DNA of 64,000 nt from Erythroxylum novogranatense (lineage: Eukaryota > Streptophyta > Magnoliopsida > Malpighiales > Erythroxylaceae). Below, one piece after another: positions 36,549-48,500 of the stretch. The position numbers were made by a program, and so were the translations under genes. Positions within the stretch are counted from its first letter, which is position 1. The number at the start of each line of letters is the position of its first letter. The notes beneath the pieces were generated by a model. The model ran no database searches, was not told the origin of the DNA, and saw only the letters and a list, made by a program, of their open reading frames with translations. Location: assembly GCA_029891385.1 (NCBI GenBank), contig CM057225.1:79013887-79077886 (forward strand). The letters are read 5' to 3'.

Positions 36549-39500
36549 TGTAACATTCCATTCTTGTGGGAAGGTTAAAATGGTAAATGTGAGAAATTAT
36601 GGGAGTTAGAAATGCATCTCCATGTTCATGCATATTATGTCATACACATACATATGAATAGTGAAGCCATGACATATGAGAATAATTATATATGCATTCA
36701 TGAATAATTCCAGGTATAATTAGATTGAGTTATGATTTTTGGGTGTTTTGAGAATTTTGAATTTATTTATATGAAAAATTCTATTGGTTAGTAAGAATAT
36801 TATTTTTGTGAATTTAGGCATAAATTTTTGAAAAATTTTGGAAAATAGGAAAAATACTTCAAGTGAAGATTTGGAGATAGTTGAATTGTAAAGATGAGAG
36901 TTAAAGGAGTTAGTTTCAAAGGAAACTAAGTTAGAGCTTAGATATGAGGAAAGTGACAAGTGTCACTGAGGCTATTCACTTTTGTTAGATGTAGGTTACT
37001 ATTTTTGAGAATTGAAAGGTTAAGTTATATGTATAAGTTCATTATCCAGGTCATCTTGTTCAAGTTTTCTTCCCACACACAGAATTTTTCATCTAACCCC
37101 TTCTAAGAGATTTCTCTGTTTTTCTTTCCTACACCAAACACACCTTGCTATTTGTGTCTTCTACCCTAAAAAAACCAGAAGTTGGTCATTGTATACAGTG
37201 AAATACGTAAATTGCATGGAGTTTAGAGCTTAAAGATTTTGAAATTTCCAACAGGTAAGTAGTGAATAAATCCTTTAGAGTTGGTGATTTATGTAAGAAA
37301 GTTAAGGAGTTACTGTCATCTGCATGGAAAGTGACATTTAAGTGTATATTCATAAACTGGGAGGTTGGGAGGAAATAAATTTGATTATAGTGTAAATTTA
37401 GTTTTTTTGAAAGATTTTAGTGTTTTGGTGATGTAAAAGTAAAGTTGGAGTTGAAAAAGAAATAGTTTGATCTGAAGCTTCCGTGAAACTTTTGTACTAA
37501 TCTAGATGGATTTGTTAAAATGACCTTTATGAAAGTTATAAATCTTCCTTTTCATCTTCCCAACAGTATATAGTATGAAAACTATGGACATCTGAGCAGA
37601 TAGTCAAGGTCCTTATAAGGGAAGATGTTCAAAAGTCAAATTTACTTCTTCTACCTTTTTGCTTCTTTTGTGATGACGTCATTGATGACGTGATCTTTTT
37701 TGTGTTTTGCTTAGTCTTACTTTGCTTCGTCTTACTTTTGCTTCGTCTTACTTTTGCTTCGTCTTATTCTGCTTCATTTTACTTTTTCTTCTTCTTACTT
37801 TTGCTTCTTCTTACTTTGCTTTGTCTTACTTTGCTTCGTCTTACTTTTCCTTCGTCTTACTTTGCTTCATCTTACTTTTGCTTCGTCTTACTTTTGTTTC
37901 GTCCACTTTTGCTTCGTCTTACTTTGCTTCGTCTTACTTTTGTTTTGTCTTACTTTGCTTCATCTTAATTTTGCTTCGTCTTATTTTTTCTTCGTCTTAC
38001 TTTGCTTCATCTTACTTTTGCTTCGTCTTACTTTGCTTCATCTTACTTTTGCTTCGTCTTAGTTTTGACCGTCTTAGTTTGACCTTCTGCATCATCTTAG
38101 TTTGTATCATCATTTTCTGCTCCATTTTTTATCCTTCAAAAGGTAGAATTGGTCTTCTAGGTCTTCATAAAAGTTGTAGATCTAGGAGTCTTCGTTCAAA
38201 CCGACTAAAAATGAAGTCAATCTGACATCTAGAATGAGAGTTATGGCAATTGCGCACAATATGAGTAAAGACATGAACATGTTAGATTCTTTTGGCCATG
38301 ACTTTTTCCATAGACACCCAAATAACTTGATTCTTGAACCATTGGGCTCGTAAGACACTGCTATACATCTCTATCAAAAATCATAGCTATCTAAAATGGA
38401 GCGAGAAAGATTGAGTGAAAAAGGTGGGACGGGTATAGTGAGTGTTCCCTTAAACTATGAACTGGGATTATTTCCACTGAACATACTTCAATGTTTTGAT
38501 TTTTTTTCTGGATCTATAGGATTCCAAATGAGTAATGAAGCGTGATTTCAATATTTTTTGTGAGGCCTAAACCTATGTTTGAATCATACTTAGATTAGTT
38601 TGGGTATGAGACCAACTTTATGATGAAATTGATGGAAAATACCCAGGATTGCCATGAACATGCATTATACATAAGTTATCTCATACACGTGCATCTTTGG
38701 ATACTTGTGATTGTAAAAATTGTGATATTGTGTATATTATTTGATATAGATGAGCAACTAGGACGTCAATCTCCAGACGTTGCTGGATCTTCCAAGCATT
38801 AGCTTCGGGAAAAACTAGTGAGTCAACCTAGATGATTTCCTAGGATTGATTTACTTTGAATTTAATTGATTCATTTAGTTTCCAATTATGAATTGTTTAG
38901 GATTTGATTTGAATTCCGGACTTAAAGTCTGAGGAGTTTGTTATATGGATATATGCATTGGAAGTGCTTTGAATTGATGTGAAATCCAGTATTATGATAT
39001 GAGTTTTCTCAACGAAAGTTGAATGCATAATTCGTATGAGTTTCTCAACGAGGATAATGAGTTTTTGATTAAACATCACATGTGATTAACTTATATGCAT
39101 AATTCGTATTCGAAGCATTTCATAAAATGCATGCTTAGATAAAGATGTTGTGACTTGAGTAGCCATTATGAAACGCTTCTACGTAGAGCTTAGCTCCGTG
39201 ACATGTGACCTGTATATACAACTATGCCCTGTGATTCTGTTTTGACTGAGCCATATAGGCCAGTATTTATATGAGTATGTGATAGGCACTCGGTCACAAC
39301 AATAAGAACGAATGTGAGTCTCATGCATATAACATTATAAGATTGAAATTCATTCAATGAATATCTGTAAAATATGTGATATGTGTTTATGGTGAACTCA
39401 TCAATGATGGTTAGCTTATTGAGTTCGCAAAACTCACCAAAATTGCAATGTTGTCTTTTCAGGACCGAGTGACGACTTTAATTATTGAGAGGCTCCAACA

Positions 39501-39866
39501 CTGTGTAGATTATCTTTTAACAAGAGCATTCATGGCTCAAAGGTCGGTCAGCTAGGATTTTTGGATGGCTTAGATAGATTTGTTATGTTTTCCTCTTTCA
39601 TGTAGTACAATGGTATTAGGTTTTGTTAATGTACATGTGGAAAAAGTCGAAAGACACAATGTAGACTCTTGGTTTGAATTAATGAAATGAGGAAAAAATG
39701 GTTTTAAAAATATTGTGATTTTCTATTGATGCTTTTTAGGTGATTAATGATACGATGCCATTGAAGTGAGTGTAGTGATCGTTCGTAGCTCGCCCTTATT
39801 ATAAGATATGTGCCGGAATGACCTTCAGGCGTCCCGGTGGGTACCTCGCGGTAAGGGGGCGTTACA
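36549..39866 (+). repeat. 3' LTR of element A
   Basis: Starts TGTAACATTCCATTC and ends GGGCGTTACA, and is followed by GTTTC and resumed hAT coding sequence. It is longer than the 5' LTR because it keeps the segment at about 38889-39230. The pyrimidine array is at 37700-38075. Confidence 0.92.
37700..38075 (+). repeat. Pyrimidine-rich tandem array in the 3' LTR of A
   Basis: About 375 bases of units near TTTGCTTCGTCTTACT. They are more uniform than in the 5' LTR and alternate between 15- and 16-base forms. Confidence 0.9.
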
Positions 39867-39871
39867 GTTTC

Positions 39872-40881
39872 AATGAAGGAGTTAAGACAAATGTTTACAA
39901 GTGACAAGTAGGTTGCATCTCAACATGCTAAGTCTAATGCTGGAGTGGAAGTTTGTAGTATTGTACTGAAAGATAGAGAATTTTGGTCGCAATGTCAATT
40001 TGTTATTCGAGTTTGTGAGCCTTTGGTCAGAGTGTTTCGGTTGGCTGATAGTGAAGAAAAGCTAATAATGAGTTATATTTTTTATGCTATGGAGAGAGCA
40101 ATAGAAGCAATCAAGGCCAATATGAAAAATAAACCTTCTTTATACACACCATATGTCTCAATCATTAATGAGAGAAGGGAAAGACAACTTTCTTCTCCAT
40201 TGTTTGTAGCTGGGGCATTTTTGAATCCTAGTGTGTATTTTAGACTGGACCTTACAAAACAAGCTGAAGTTAAAAAAGGATTGCTTTTCACTATTACAAC
40301 TGTTGTTCCTCATGACGCGATACAAGATCTTTTAAGTTCACAAATGGAGCTTTACAAATTATCTTATGGAAATTTTGGAATGTCGATTGCTATTTGACAA
40401 AGAAGAAAACTTTCTCCAGGTATTACTTATTTCCTATTTCTTATTTGTTAAAAATTAATTATCACTTTATTTTGTTTATAACACTACTTTTGTTATCATA
40501 TAACTTGCAGTTTCTTGATGGGATCAATTAGGAAATAATGTTCTAGAATTGAAAAGGTTTGCGATTCGGATTTTAGTTCAATGTGTGAGTGCAACTGGAT
40601 GTGAACGAAACTAAAACACATTTGAATTTATCCACTCAAAGAAAAGGAATAGATTGAAAAGGAGTAGTTCAACTGATCCAATTGCCATTGATAATATTGA
40701 TGTTTTGACGGATTGAGTTTCTGAAGAACCCAATTTGGTTGATGTCAATGATTTTGATTTGGAAGATAATCTTGGATGGGAAAGCATTGACATGTCATTT
40801 GGTGCATTAAATTTGAATGATAATGATGATGAAACTCCTCTCAATGATAAAGATTTTGTACCAAATGATAACTGGAATTAG
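39872..40881 (+). pseudogene. hAT-family transposase pseudogene, C-terminal part
   Basis: It continues in frame from 2333 across the duplicated GTTTC. It reads SMKELRQMFTSDK, a TAG where tryptophan is expected, then VASQHAKSNAGVEVCSIVL and DREFWSQCQFVIRVCEPLV. The hAT dimerisation region follows, with YGNFGMSIAI, a TGA, and then ATGCERN, a stop, NTFEFIHSKKRNRL. An intron at 40420-40510 (GT to CAG) separates KLSP from WDQLG, with TGA for the first tryptophan of the usual WWDQFG. The last in-frame stop is the TAG at 40879. Nonsense codons throughout make it inactive. No terminal inverted repeat was identified. Confidence 0.88.
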
Positions 40882-43115
40882 TGCAGTTCTAGTGGGTTTC
40901 CTCCCATTGACGATTGAATTTCAGGTTTTTATTTTTCCTCTTCTTTTAATTTTACTTGTATTTGATGTTTATGTTAAATTCTATATATGTAATGTAACTG
41001 TAATGTTTTTGTTTCAGGTTTAACTTCTACTTGATTGTTTCTTCGTCATCAATTTTTTTTGTAATATTTATTGTTCTTTTTATTGGATGTTTTGAATCTT
41101 TTGATGTAATATTATTTATTAAAATGATGAAATTGTATTATTGTAAATTTTAAAATACTTTGTATTATTCTTAATTTTATAATTGTATGATGATGATTGT
41201 CTTTGTTTATATTAATTGTGGTTATTATTTATATGTAAAATATTTAAAATTATTATTATTTCATATTAATTATCATTATTATTTATTATTAGGATTTTTG
41301 AAAACATGGTTGATGTAAGCGATAAACTAGTAAAGTATAAAATACAAATGTACAATATACCAATATGAACTATTTTGCAAATTTTAAAAATTTTAAGGAC
41401 TATTTCATAAATTTAAACAATTACCCGAAACGATACCAGATATCAATCGATACCGGTACAGTTTCGTTCTAAAATTCAATCTGGTACCAAACTGGGTACA
41501 ATATTCATAACTTTGACTGATACATATCAACTCTAAAAGATAAAAACAATGTGGGAGAATTATCTGAAGATAATGGAAATCTTCATAAATATGAATGTAT
41601 TAATCCTAGATAAATATAATCTCTTATCTTGTTGATTACAATATAGATAAATTCTATCCGATAGAGCCTAATTAGATAAGATATCATCTTATTCAATAAT
41701 GTGAAATAATTTTATTAGGATAAAATGTAATATAACTAGCCAAGTTTCTTCACCAATGTTTTAAAAACCAAATCAGACATTAAACCGGTCGAAAGAAAGG
41801 TTTAAGGTTTAGAGGTTCAACCGGTAGTAAACCGCTATAAAACCGATATATAATAAATAAGAAGTAAAACTTATAAGAATAAGTAAAACGGAGAGAGCTA
41901 TTGTTGTCTTTATTAGTTTAATGCTTTCTCATTAATCTTCAAGAATGTGAGAATTAAAAACTATGAGTCCTAAAGCTTTCGAAAACAAGTTTATTTATCA
42001 ATGATCACTAAATTTCACTTAAAACGAATCTAAGTGTCGTGCAAAAAAGCAAGTACAACTTATGGTATAAATTTGGTCCTTAAAAAGCTTTTGTAAAAAC
42101 TACTACGGTATGCGGAGTAGCATCAAACCAAGTACAAAATTTAGCCATGTAGAAAAATCACCAAAAGAAAATGACTGTTTCAATCTTAAAGGCCATCATT
42201 GCAGCAAAAGTTATATAGATGAGAAGGTCACACCGTATGATGTAAATATTTCTATTAGCCAGGGAATAAAAACATTTTTTTTTTTTACTTTAGGTCAAAA
42301 GCACACAACTAAAGATATTCATTAATATTCGAAACAATTGGTGAATCAGGGCCATTCTCTACATTCAGACATCTAAGCATAAAATACTCCGTGAAAGCCG
42401 GACTTGCAAACGCGGAACTTTTAACCCTGCCTTCTCAACGTTTAAGGCACTACACAAGGGCTCCATGCCTTCGAAAGACTTGGGGGAGCATTGCCACTGG
42501 AATTGCCTCACACCTGCATGAATTAAATGTCATCATAACCCGCAAAACAATATAAAGGGAAAATTAATTTCAATTCCACGGGAAAGAAAATCCCACATCT
42601 AAGAGTACGGAGATCCACTTGACAATGAAATGAATTCGATTACGCAAGATAGGCCAAGAAAATTAGGTATTTCCACAAATCCTAGCTCAACCATTCATGA
42701 AAAACTGGCAAATCCATAAGTACGACAAGAAAAGATTGGGAACTCGTGATCCTGCCAAACCTTTTTATGCATTCACAATAGCAGCGTTTTTCAAAACAAG
42801 TCCATTTAAGTCGATGGTTGGAAAACTTCCTTTTCTCGATCCAACGAAACTTCACTATATCTCTCGTCTGTTATTCGAAAACACTTGGCCATTTCAATGT
42901 TTAGTTTTCCACGATAAATTTTCAAAGCTGAAACCATACAGTCTACAATAGAAACATCTTTAATCAAATATTTCAGTTGGAAAAGAACAAACAGTTCTAG
43001 CTTGCAGAAGATGCATGTTGATGGGGTTCATCCCAAACCTCTTCCGAGGATATCCAATTGATCATATATTGCATTTACCCTCTACAAACTGATACTATTC
43101 ATCAAGATATGTTAG
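40882..43115. other. AT-rich stretch, no recognised gene
   Basis: The first part is probably the hAT 3' end. Around 41420-41500 and 41770-41850 there are repeat-like words (CGATACCGGTAC, TTAAACCGGTCG, GGTTCAACCGG) of a kind seen in dispersed plant repeats, but no ends could be set. Short open frames (42110, 42697) have no recognisable domain. Confidence 0.5.
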
Positions 43116-43486
43116 TGTTAGGATCATTAGATGATAGGAAGAATAAGCAGAGAGCAAAGGAATAATCGGTAGAGGAATATTCGGGTGGTTAGTTAGCTAA
43201 ATGGTACTGACAACAATCATTAGGTTGTAAAAGAATCTGTTACGTAGGGTGGCTATAAAAGGGGGACAAGAAGAAGAGAGAAAGGAGGGAGAAAAATAGA
43301 TAGAAGAAGAGTGACAGAAGGATTCAACCTTACGAGGAGCGAAGCTGCTACGGTTAGTGAGGAGGAGCAATTACGCTGCGGTTGGGAGGAATATTTTATT
43401 CCTATACTGTAGTGGCAATACATACGCCATAGCTATACTGCATTAATATAAGTATAATTCTAGTATTCTGGGTTAGTGTCCTAACA
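43116..43486 (+). repeat. 5' LTR of the gag-only element
   Basis: 371 bases, paired with 44839-45211. Most of the length is identical; the differences cluster at about 43331-43392. A TATAAAAG box lies at about 43254-43261. Confidence 0.9.
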
Positions 43487-43587
43487 GTGGTCCGACCTGC
43501 CAGATTCGAAGGGAAGAGGAGGACCAGTTTTTCGGAGGATTTTCACAAACACAAAAAAAAAAAGGAGAAAACTCAGATTTACGTACC

Positions 43588-44255
43588 TTGATGCTACCTA
43601 AGATGTCTGATAGAGTTGAAGCGTTGGAATCCCGGATGGCGAACTTGGAAGCTGGACTTGAGGAGATTCAGTCATCACTGCGGATCGCTATGGAGAAATG
43701 TGAGGCGTTGTTGATGGAAATGAGCAAAGTCTTTGGGAAAACGGCGAGAGGAAGGACAGGGAAGTGGTGAGGCTTCAGGGAGGGGGCAGACGATGGCTGG
43801 TGAAAGGCGACAACCAACTCCGATGGAGCATTCCTCGAACACTATGGAGGAATATCGGATGTCGGTCCAAGGTGGACTTGCCCATGTTCGATGGATCGAT
43901 CCATGGGTGGATCACTAGGCGTAAGTCTATTTCGAGGTTCATGGCACTTCGAGGAGGTGAAGATCAAGCTGGCGTTATTGAGCATGGAGGATCGACCATT
44001 CATCGGTTCAATCTCCTCCGAGAGACGGAAGGGGAGCTCACATGGAGGAAGCTGAAACAAGCCCTAATCGACAGGTATGGCAGTAGAAGGTTCGAGAATC
44101 CATTTGAAGAGCTTTCGGATTTACAACAAACAGATTCGGTGGAAGAGTACATAGAAGCCTTTGAATTCATTTCATCGCAGGTGGGTCAACTACCGGAGGA
44201 GCAATTTATGGGGTATTTTATGAGTGGGTTAAGGTCGACATCCGAAGGAGGGTGA
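43588..44255 (+). pseudogene. Gag fragment of the compact LTR element
   Basis: The first frame starts MLPKMSDRVEALESRMANLE, a coiled-coil-like N-terminus. A frameshift near 43740-43765 leads into the second frame, with VDLPMFDGSIHGWITR, FNLLRETEGELTWRKLKQAL and FMGYFMSGLR, the fold typical of plant gypsy Gag capsid regions. It stops at the TGA at 44253. Coding-like sequence continues in other frames (RTLEQIPDDEDCEAVEEE, then GLTRHWHPS), suggesting the original Gag ran on. No zinc knuckle was found. A 134-residue frame on the opposite strand (44350-44754) is unsupported. Confidence 0.75.
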
Positions 44256-44838
44256 AACGTTCGGACCCTTGAGCAGATACCAGATGATGAAGATTGCGAG
44301 GCGGTAGAAGAGGAGGTGAACGCGAATGGAGGAGGAGATGTGATGGGACTCACACGCCACTGGCACCCATCTCGCATCTGAGAATATGAGGTGGAGTTAT
44401 CGGGTCGGCCGACCCATCACCGTGAGATGGAGGTCCAAACCCGATGGGTCGTGGCGATTTGGGGATGAAATTGGGCTGCGAGTCACCGGAGATGACGGGG
44501 TGCCAATGAAACACATGCGCCGCCAGGCAGCCACCCTCCACCGTGACACTAACGAGAAGACCAGATGGTGATCGGCGAGGGCAGACGAGAAAAGAATCGG
44601 GTGCGTCATCTGTCCTACCATGAGTTAATGGACCGAAAAGCAAAGGGTCTTTGTTTGGTGGAGAGAGATTCCACCCTCTCCATCGGTCCGTAGAAACAAT
44701 CGAGGCTCCTAATTTTGGATGACAATGAAAGCATTGACGAGGATGGGAAATCATCGCTACCGAAGCGAATCAAGACTGCCGCACCAGGGTTCCTCACTTC
44801 AGCCTTGAGGACAAGGCTGCTCTTCAAGGAGGCGGCAA

Positions 44839-45211
44839 TGTTAGGATCATTAGATGATAGGAAGAATAAGCAGAGAGTAGAGGAATAATCGGTAGAGGAA
44901 TATTCGGGTGGTTAGTTAGCTAAATGGTACTGACAACAATCATTAGGTTGTAACAGAATCTGTTACATAGGGTGGCTATAAAAGGGGGACAAGAAGAAGA
45001 GAGAAAGGAGGGAGAAAAATAGATAGAAGAAGAGTGACAGAAGGATTCAACCTTCTGAGGAGCAGAACTACTCTGGTTAGTGAGGGAGGAGCAATTCTGC
45101 TCTGGTTAGGGAGGAATATTTTATTCCTATACTGTAGTGGCAATACATACGCCATAGCTATACTGCATTAATATAAGTATAATTCTAGTATTCTGGGTTA
45201 GTGTCCTAACA
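44839..45211 (+). repeat. 3' LTR of the gag-only element
   Basis: 373 bases. It ends 325 bases from the stop codon of eRF3, which is read towards it from the other strand, so the two transcription units face each other tail to tail. Confidence 0.9.
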
Positions 45212-45437
45212 GTTAGAATTTTAATTTTCCATGCATACTTAAAAATCATTTTAACCAAGTAACAATAGAGCTTAAAAAGAGAGATTACAAATCAAAATAA
45301 GTGTGCTCCAATCTTATATTTAAGGTTGACTACAATATACGCTTCAAACATCCTCTACTACAAACAGAACGCCTTCCAGCCGCAAAAACAGCTTAGGCAC
45401 TTGATATATCAGGGTAGGAAAACACTGTTAGCAGCAC

Positions 45438-45518
45438 CTAAGAGGAAAGGCAGGTCATAAGAAAAGAAAAAAAACCTAGTATAAGAAAAGAAAAAAAAAA
45501 TAGTAAAGACATACTCAC
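45438..45518 (-). other. Probable intron in the 3' UTR of eRF3
   Basis: On the minus strand, 17 bases after the TAA, the sequence reads GGG then GTGAGTATG, a strong donor. At 45438 a pyrimidine-rich CCTTTCCTCTTAG acceptor precedes GTGCTGC. The 81-base length is normal for a plant intron. Splicing is inferred from the sites alone. Confidence 0.65.
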
Positions 45519-45535
45519 CCCCAATGGAAAAAATG

Positions 45536-48500
45536 TTAGTAACTTGATCCTGACAAAGGTAGCTCGGTGACTTTGCCCACAGCAACTGTTTTACCTGTAC
45601 TAGGCAGTGTTATGGTACAAGCAACAACATGATTAAAACATGCATCACAATAAAACAGCATCCATCTGCTCACCTTCAGTGCGAAGGGTGAACCTTCCAA
45701 GTTGAGGAAAATCTTGGAACTTCTCAATGCATATTAAGCTATTTACCTGGTAGCACATAATAAAAAGTATAGCAATATAAACAACTAAGTTCAAGTCGAA
45801 TCTTGTGAAATGGAAACCTGATTTGATATATACAGAACCATCTTTCAGGGAAATTGACTTGGGACAAACAAAATTCTCAAATTCTTAAGCATCGAAATGT
45901 GAAGTTTGCCTCAGTACCTGAACGCGACAGACAACAACAGCGCCATTTTTCACAAAAAGAACCTTCTTTTTCATAGGTTTCTTCGTCTTTGGATCAATTT
46001 GCTGTAGCAGCTCAAGAATTTCACATTCCTCAACTACAGAATGAATGTGCAAGACAGCCTTGTAGCCAGCAGTAAAAATTGCCTGAAGTGGAACCAAAGA
46101 TGATATGTACTTGAGGCAGATCATATGTTAAATCCAACAGTACGTGAAAAAAACATGCTATAAAAAGTCTGAAAGTAGACCAAAATATTGACATACATTA
46201 TCTAGAAGCTCGAGTATCTGTAACTGCGCAACGAACTCAGTTACTGCGGCTATTGGCTTTGCTATACAAAACAAGAAATAAGGTAAATTTATATTGTGAA
46301 AGAAAAAGACATAAAGGTCCCCAAAAAATGACCTTCAGAAAAGTAAAGAATATCTAGTGGAAGCAAAAATCTTGCAATTCAACCAATCAAATATAAATTT
46401 GTAAATCATCAAGGACTTCAAAGACAAGACTTTCAACTCACCAAAACTTGTCATGGCAATTCAACCAATCAAACATAAATTTGTAAATCATCAAGGACTT
46501 CAAAGACGAGACTTTCAACTCACCAACACTGGACAAAACAAAACCAGCCAATATATCCTCATCATCGATCCCAGATAATTTAATTCGTAAATTCTCTCCA
46601 GGTCCTGCACATCTAACCTTGTTTTCATCTACATAGACAGCAATAACTTTAACCTGAGTCTGCAAATATAATATCACATTTAGAACCTGGTAACCAGAAA
46701 ATGAAAAGGAAGAGTAGGAGTGCAGTGGGGTTGCGAGAAATGTGCAGATAGTTACAATCAGATCTCACTCACCTTATTTGGCATGACCAACAATGAATCA
46801 CCCTCGGTCACACTCCCAGATTCTACTTTGCCCATAACAACTGTTCCCATATCTTTAAATTTGTCAATGATAGGCATCCTACAATTTTTAACAATATAGC
46901 TCAACAATAAGTCATGGAAGCTAAAACCAGTCAAGACTAATCAGTCAAGCTAAAGATCAAAACAAGGTATCTGATTTTATGTGCAAAATTAAGTTTCCAC
47001 TCCAGGATCCTTCTAAAGAGATACTATAATATGTGAGCTTAAAATCTCTAGAGCTCACAACTTCATGGATAGCATAAGCTCATCAAAACTACCATCAGAT
47101 TCATAAATATGGTCTAGACAAATATAACTGTTGGTGATATACTAATATTCTTCTACAGATACTATACAGTTGTATCTAGATTATATTGAGATATAGATAG
47201 GTCAGTATATAGATCTTATAGAATAAGTTCAAATCCCTTAAATTAAGGGATAAGATCAGATTAGATTAGATTAGATATATCCGGATATATTTCCGATTTA
47301 AATGATTTAAACTTATCTTGTAATAGGCTATATATGGCTGTATGTTTTCCATTCAATAACAGTGAAAATTATTCCCACTTTTGTACATGGTATCAAAGCC
47401 AGCACAGAACACTAGGGAATGATTTCTTTCGGGACGATCAGAGCCATGCAGTCGAGTCGAGGAAATCTCTACTGGCTCATCGGTGTGGCTCCATTAGCAT
47501 CGAACCCATCCTCTCTCGAGCAAAGACCGATAATTCCCAAACCAAAGATAGTCGGTCATAGATCGAATGGGAATAATTACCTACCATGGTCTCACTCGGT
47601 GCTCATGTTCATAAGAGGAGAGGAAAGAGAAATACTTAAGCACAACGCCACTGCTGCGTCGACCCATCGGACCCAAAATATCGACTTGGATGGCGAAAAC
47701 AACCTTGTTATGAGTTGGTTAATCAACTCAATGACCTCGAAGTCGTGACGCTTGTCCTAGCCACATCTGCAAAAGAAATTTGGGAAAATGCCAAACCGAC
47801 CTATTCTACTATCGAAAATACTGCTGCCTTGTTCCAGATTAAGAGTCTCTTGAGAGAGACCAAGCAAGGAGAGAAGACGGTGACTCAATATTACACAAAG
47901 ATTGGTGAAACTATGGCAACAATTGGATCTTTATGATCCTCACCAATGGATGTGCAATGAAGATTTGAATTGCTACAGGGAGGATTGTGGAAAGGAGCGA
48001 GTGTATGAGTTTCACTGGCTTAAACTCAATTTATGATGATGTTCGTGGCGAAATCATGGCTACGATCCACTCCCAGCAGTCATGGGAGCAGATCAATCTT
48101 GTTAAGTGTGAAGAAAGCGAAGACAAGCGATACATGGGACTCTAAACAACAATGGGGTTCCTGAATCCTCATCTATGGCTGCCAAGGGAACTACTGGACC
48201 AGAATCAAGGAAAAATCAAGTAAGCTTTGGTGTGAGCACCGCATCGGAAAAGTGGGCATATTAGAGACACTTGTTGGAAGATCCATGGAAGCCACCCAAT
48301 CTGAAAAATAGAACGAGCAGAGAGCAAAAGCTATGCGGTTGATAGAAATGACAGGCGTAAGGTGAGAATGTACCAAAGTGAGCAAGGAGGAGGTCGAGCT
48401 ACTTAGAAAAATTACGAGCAAGTATGATCTAAAAAGCTGAAAAGGTGGTATCTACGAGTCATATGGTGAATACAGTAACACACGATACGCCTTTGGTGTT

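Larger units (their letters stand above)
2334..39866 (+). mobile_element. Element A: Ty3-gypsy chromovirus (Tekay/Del type), nested host of later insertions
   Basis: The element has LTRs at 2334-5391 and 36549-39866, both starting TGTAACAT and ending TACA, with target duplication GTTTC at 2329-2333 and 39867-39871. The coding order gag, protease, reverse transcriptase, RNase H, integrase, chromodomain identifies a chromovirus; the gag and chromodomain sequence resembles the Tekay/Del lineage. Two later insertions split the integrase: element B at 9142-19077 and solo LTR C at 19406-35929. Without them A would be about 11 kb. Stops and a frameshift in pol show it is inactive. Its polypurine tract is at 36534-36548. 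Confidence 0.93.
43116..45211 (+). mobile_element. Compact LTR element carrying only a gag fragment (TR-GAG type)
   Basis: Short LTRs at 43116-43486 and 44839-45211 (TGTTAGGATC to GTCCTAACA) flank a 1352-base interior. The target duplication is GTTAG at 43111-43115 and 45212-45216. The interior has a gag-like region but no protease, RT or integrase, so the element depends on another element's enzymes. The base run GTGGTCCGACC directly after the LTR is a possible primer site, though I cannot match it to a tRNA. The total of 2096 bases suits the TR-GAG class of non-autonomous plant elements. Confidence 0.85.

Noticed and set aside
42110..42951. Two open frames of 71 and 84 residues
   Set aside because: No recognisable motif, no clear intron sites, AT-rich background; not supported as genes.
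44350..44754. 134-residue open frame on the minus strand
   Set aside because: It lies antisense in the decayed interior of the gag-only element and shows no recognisable domain.
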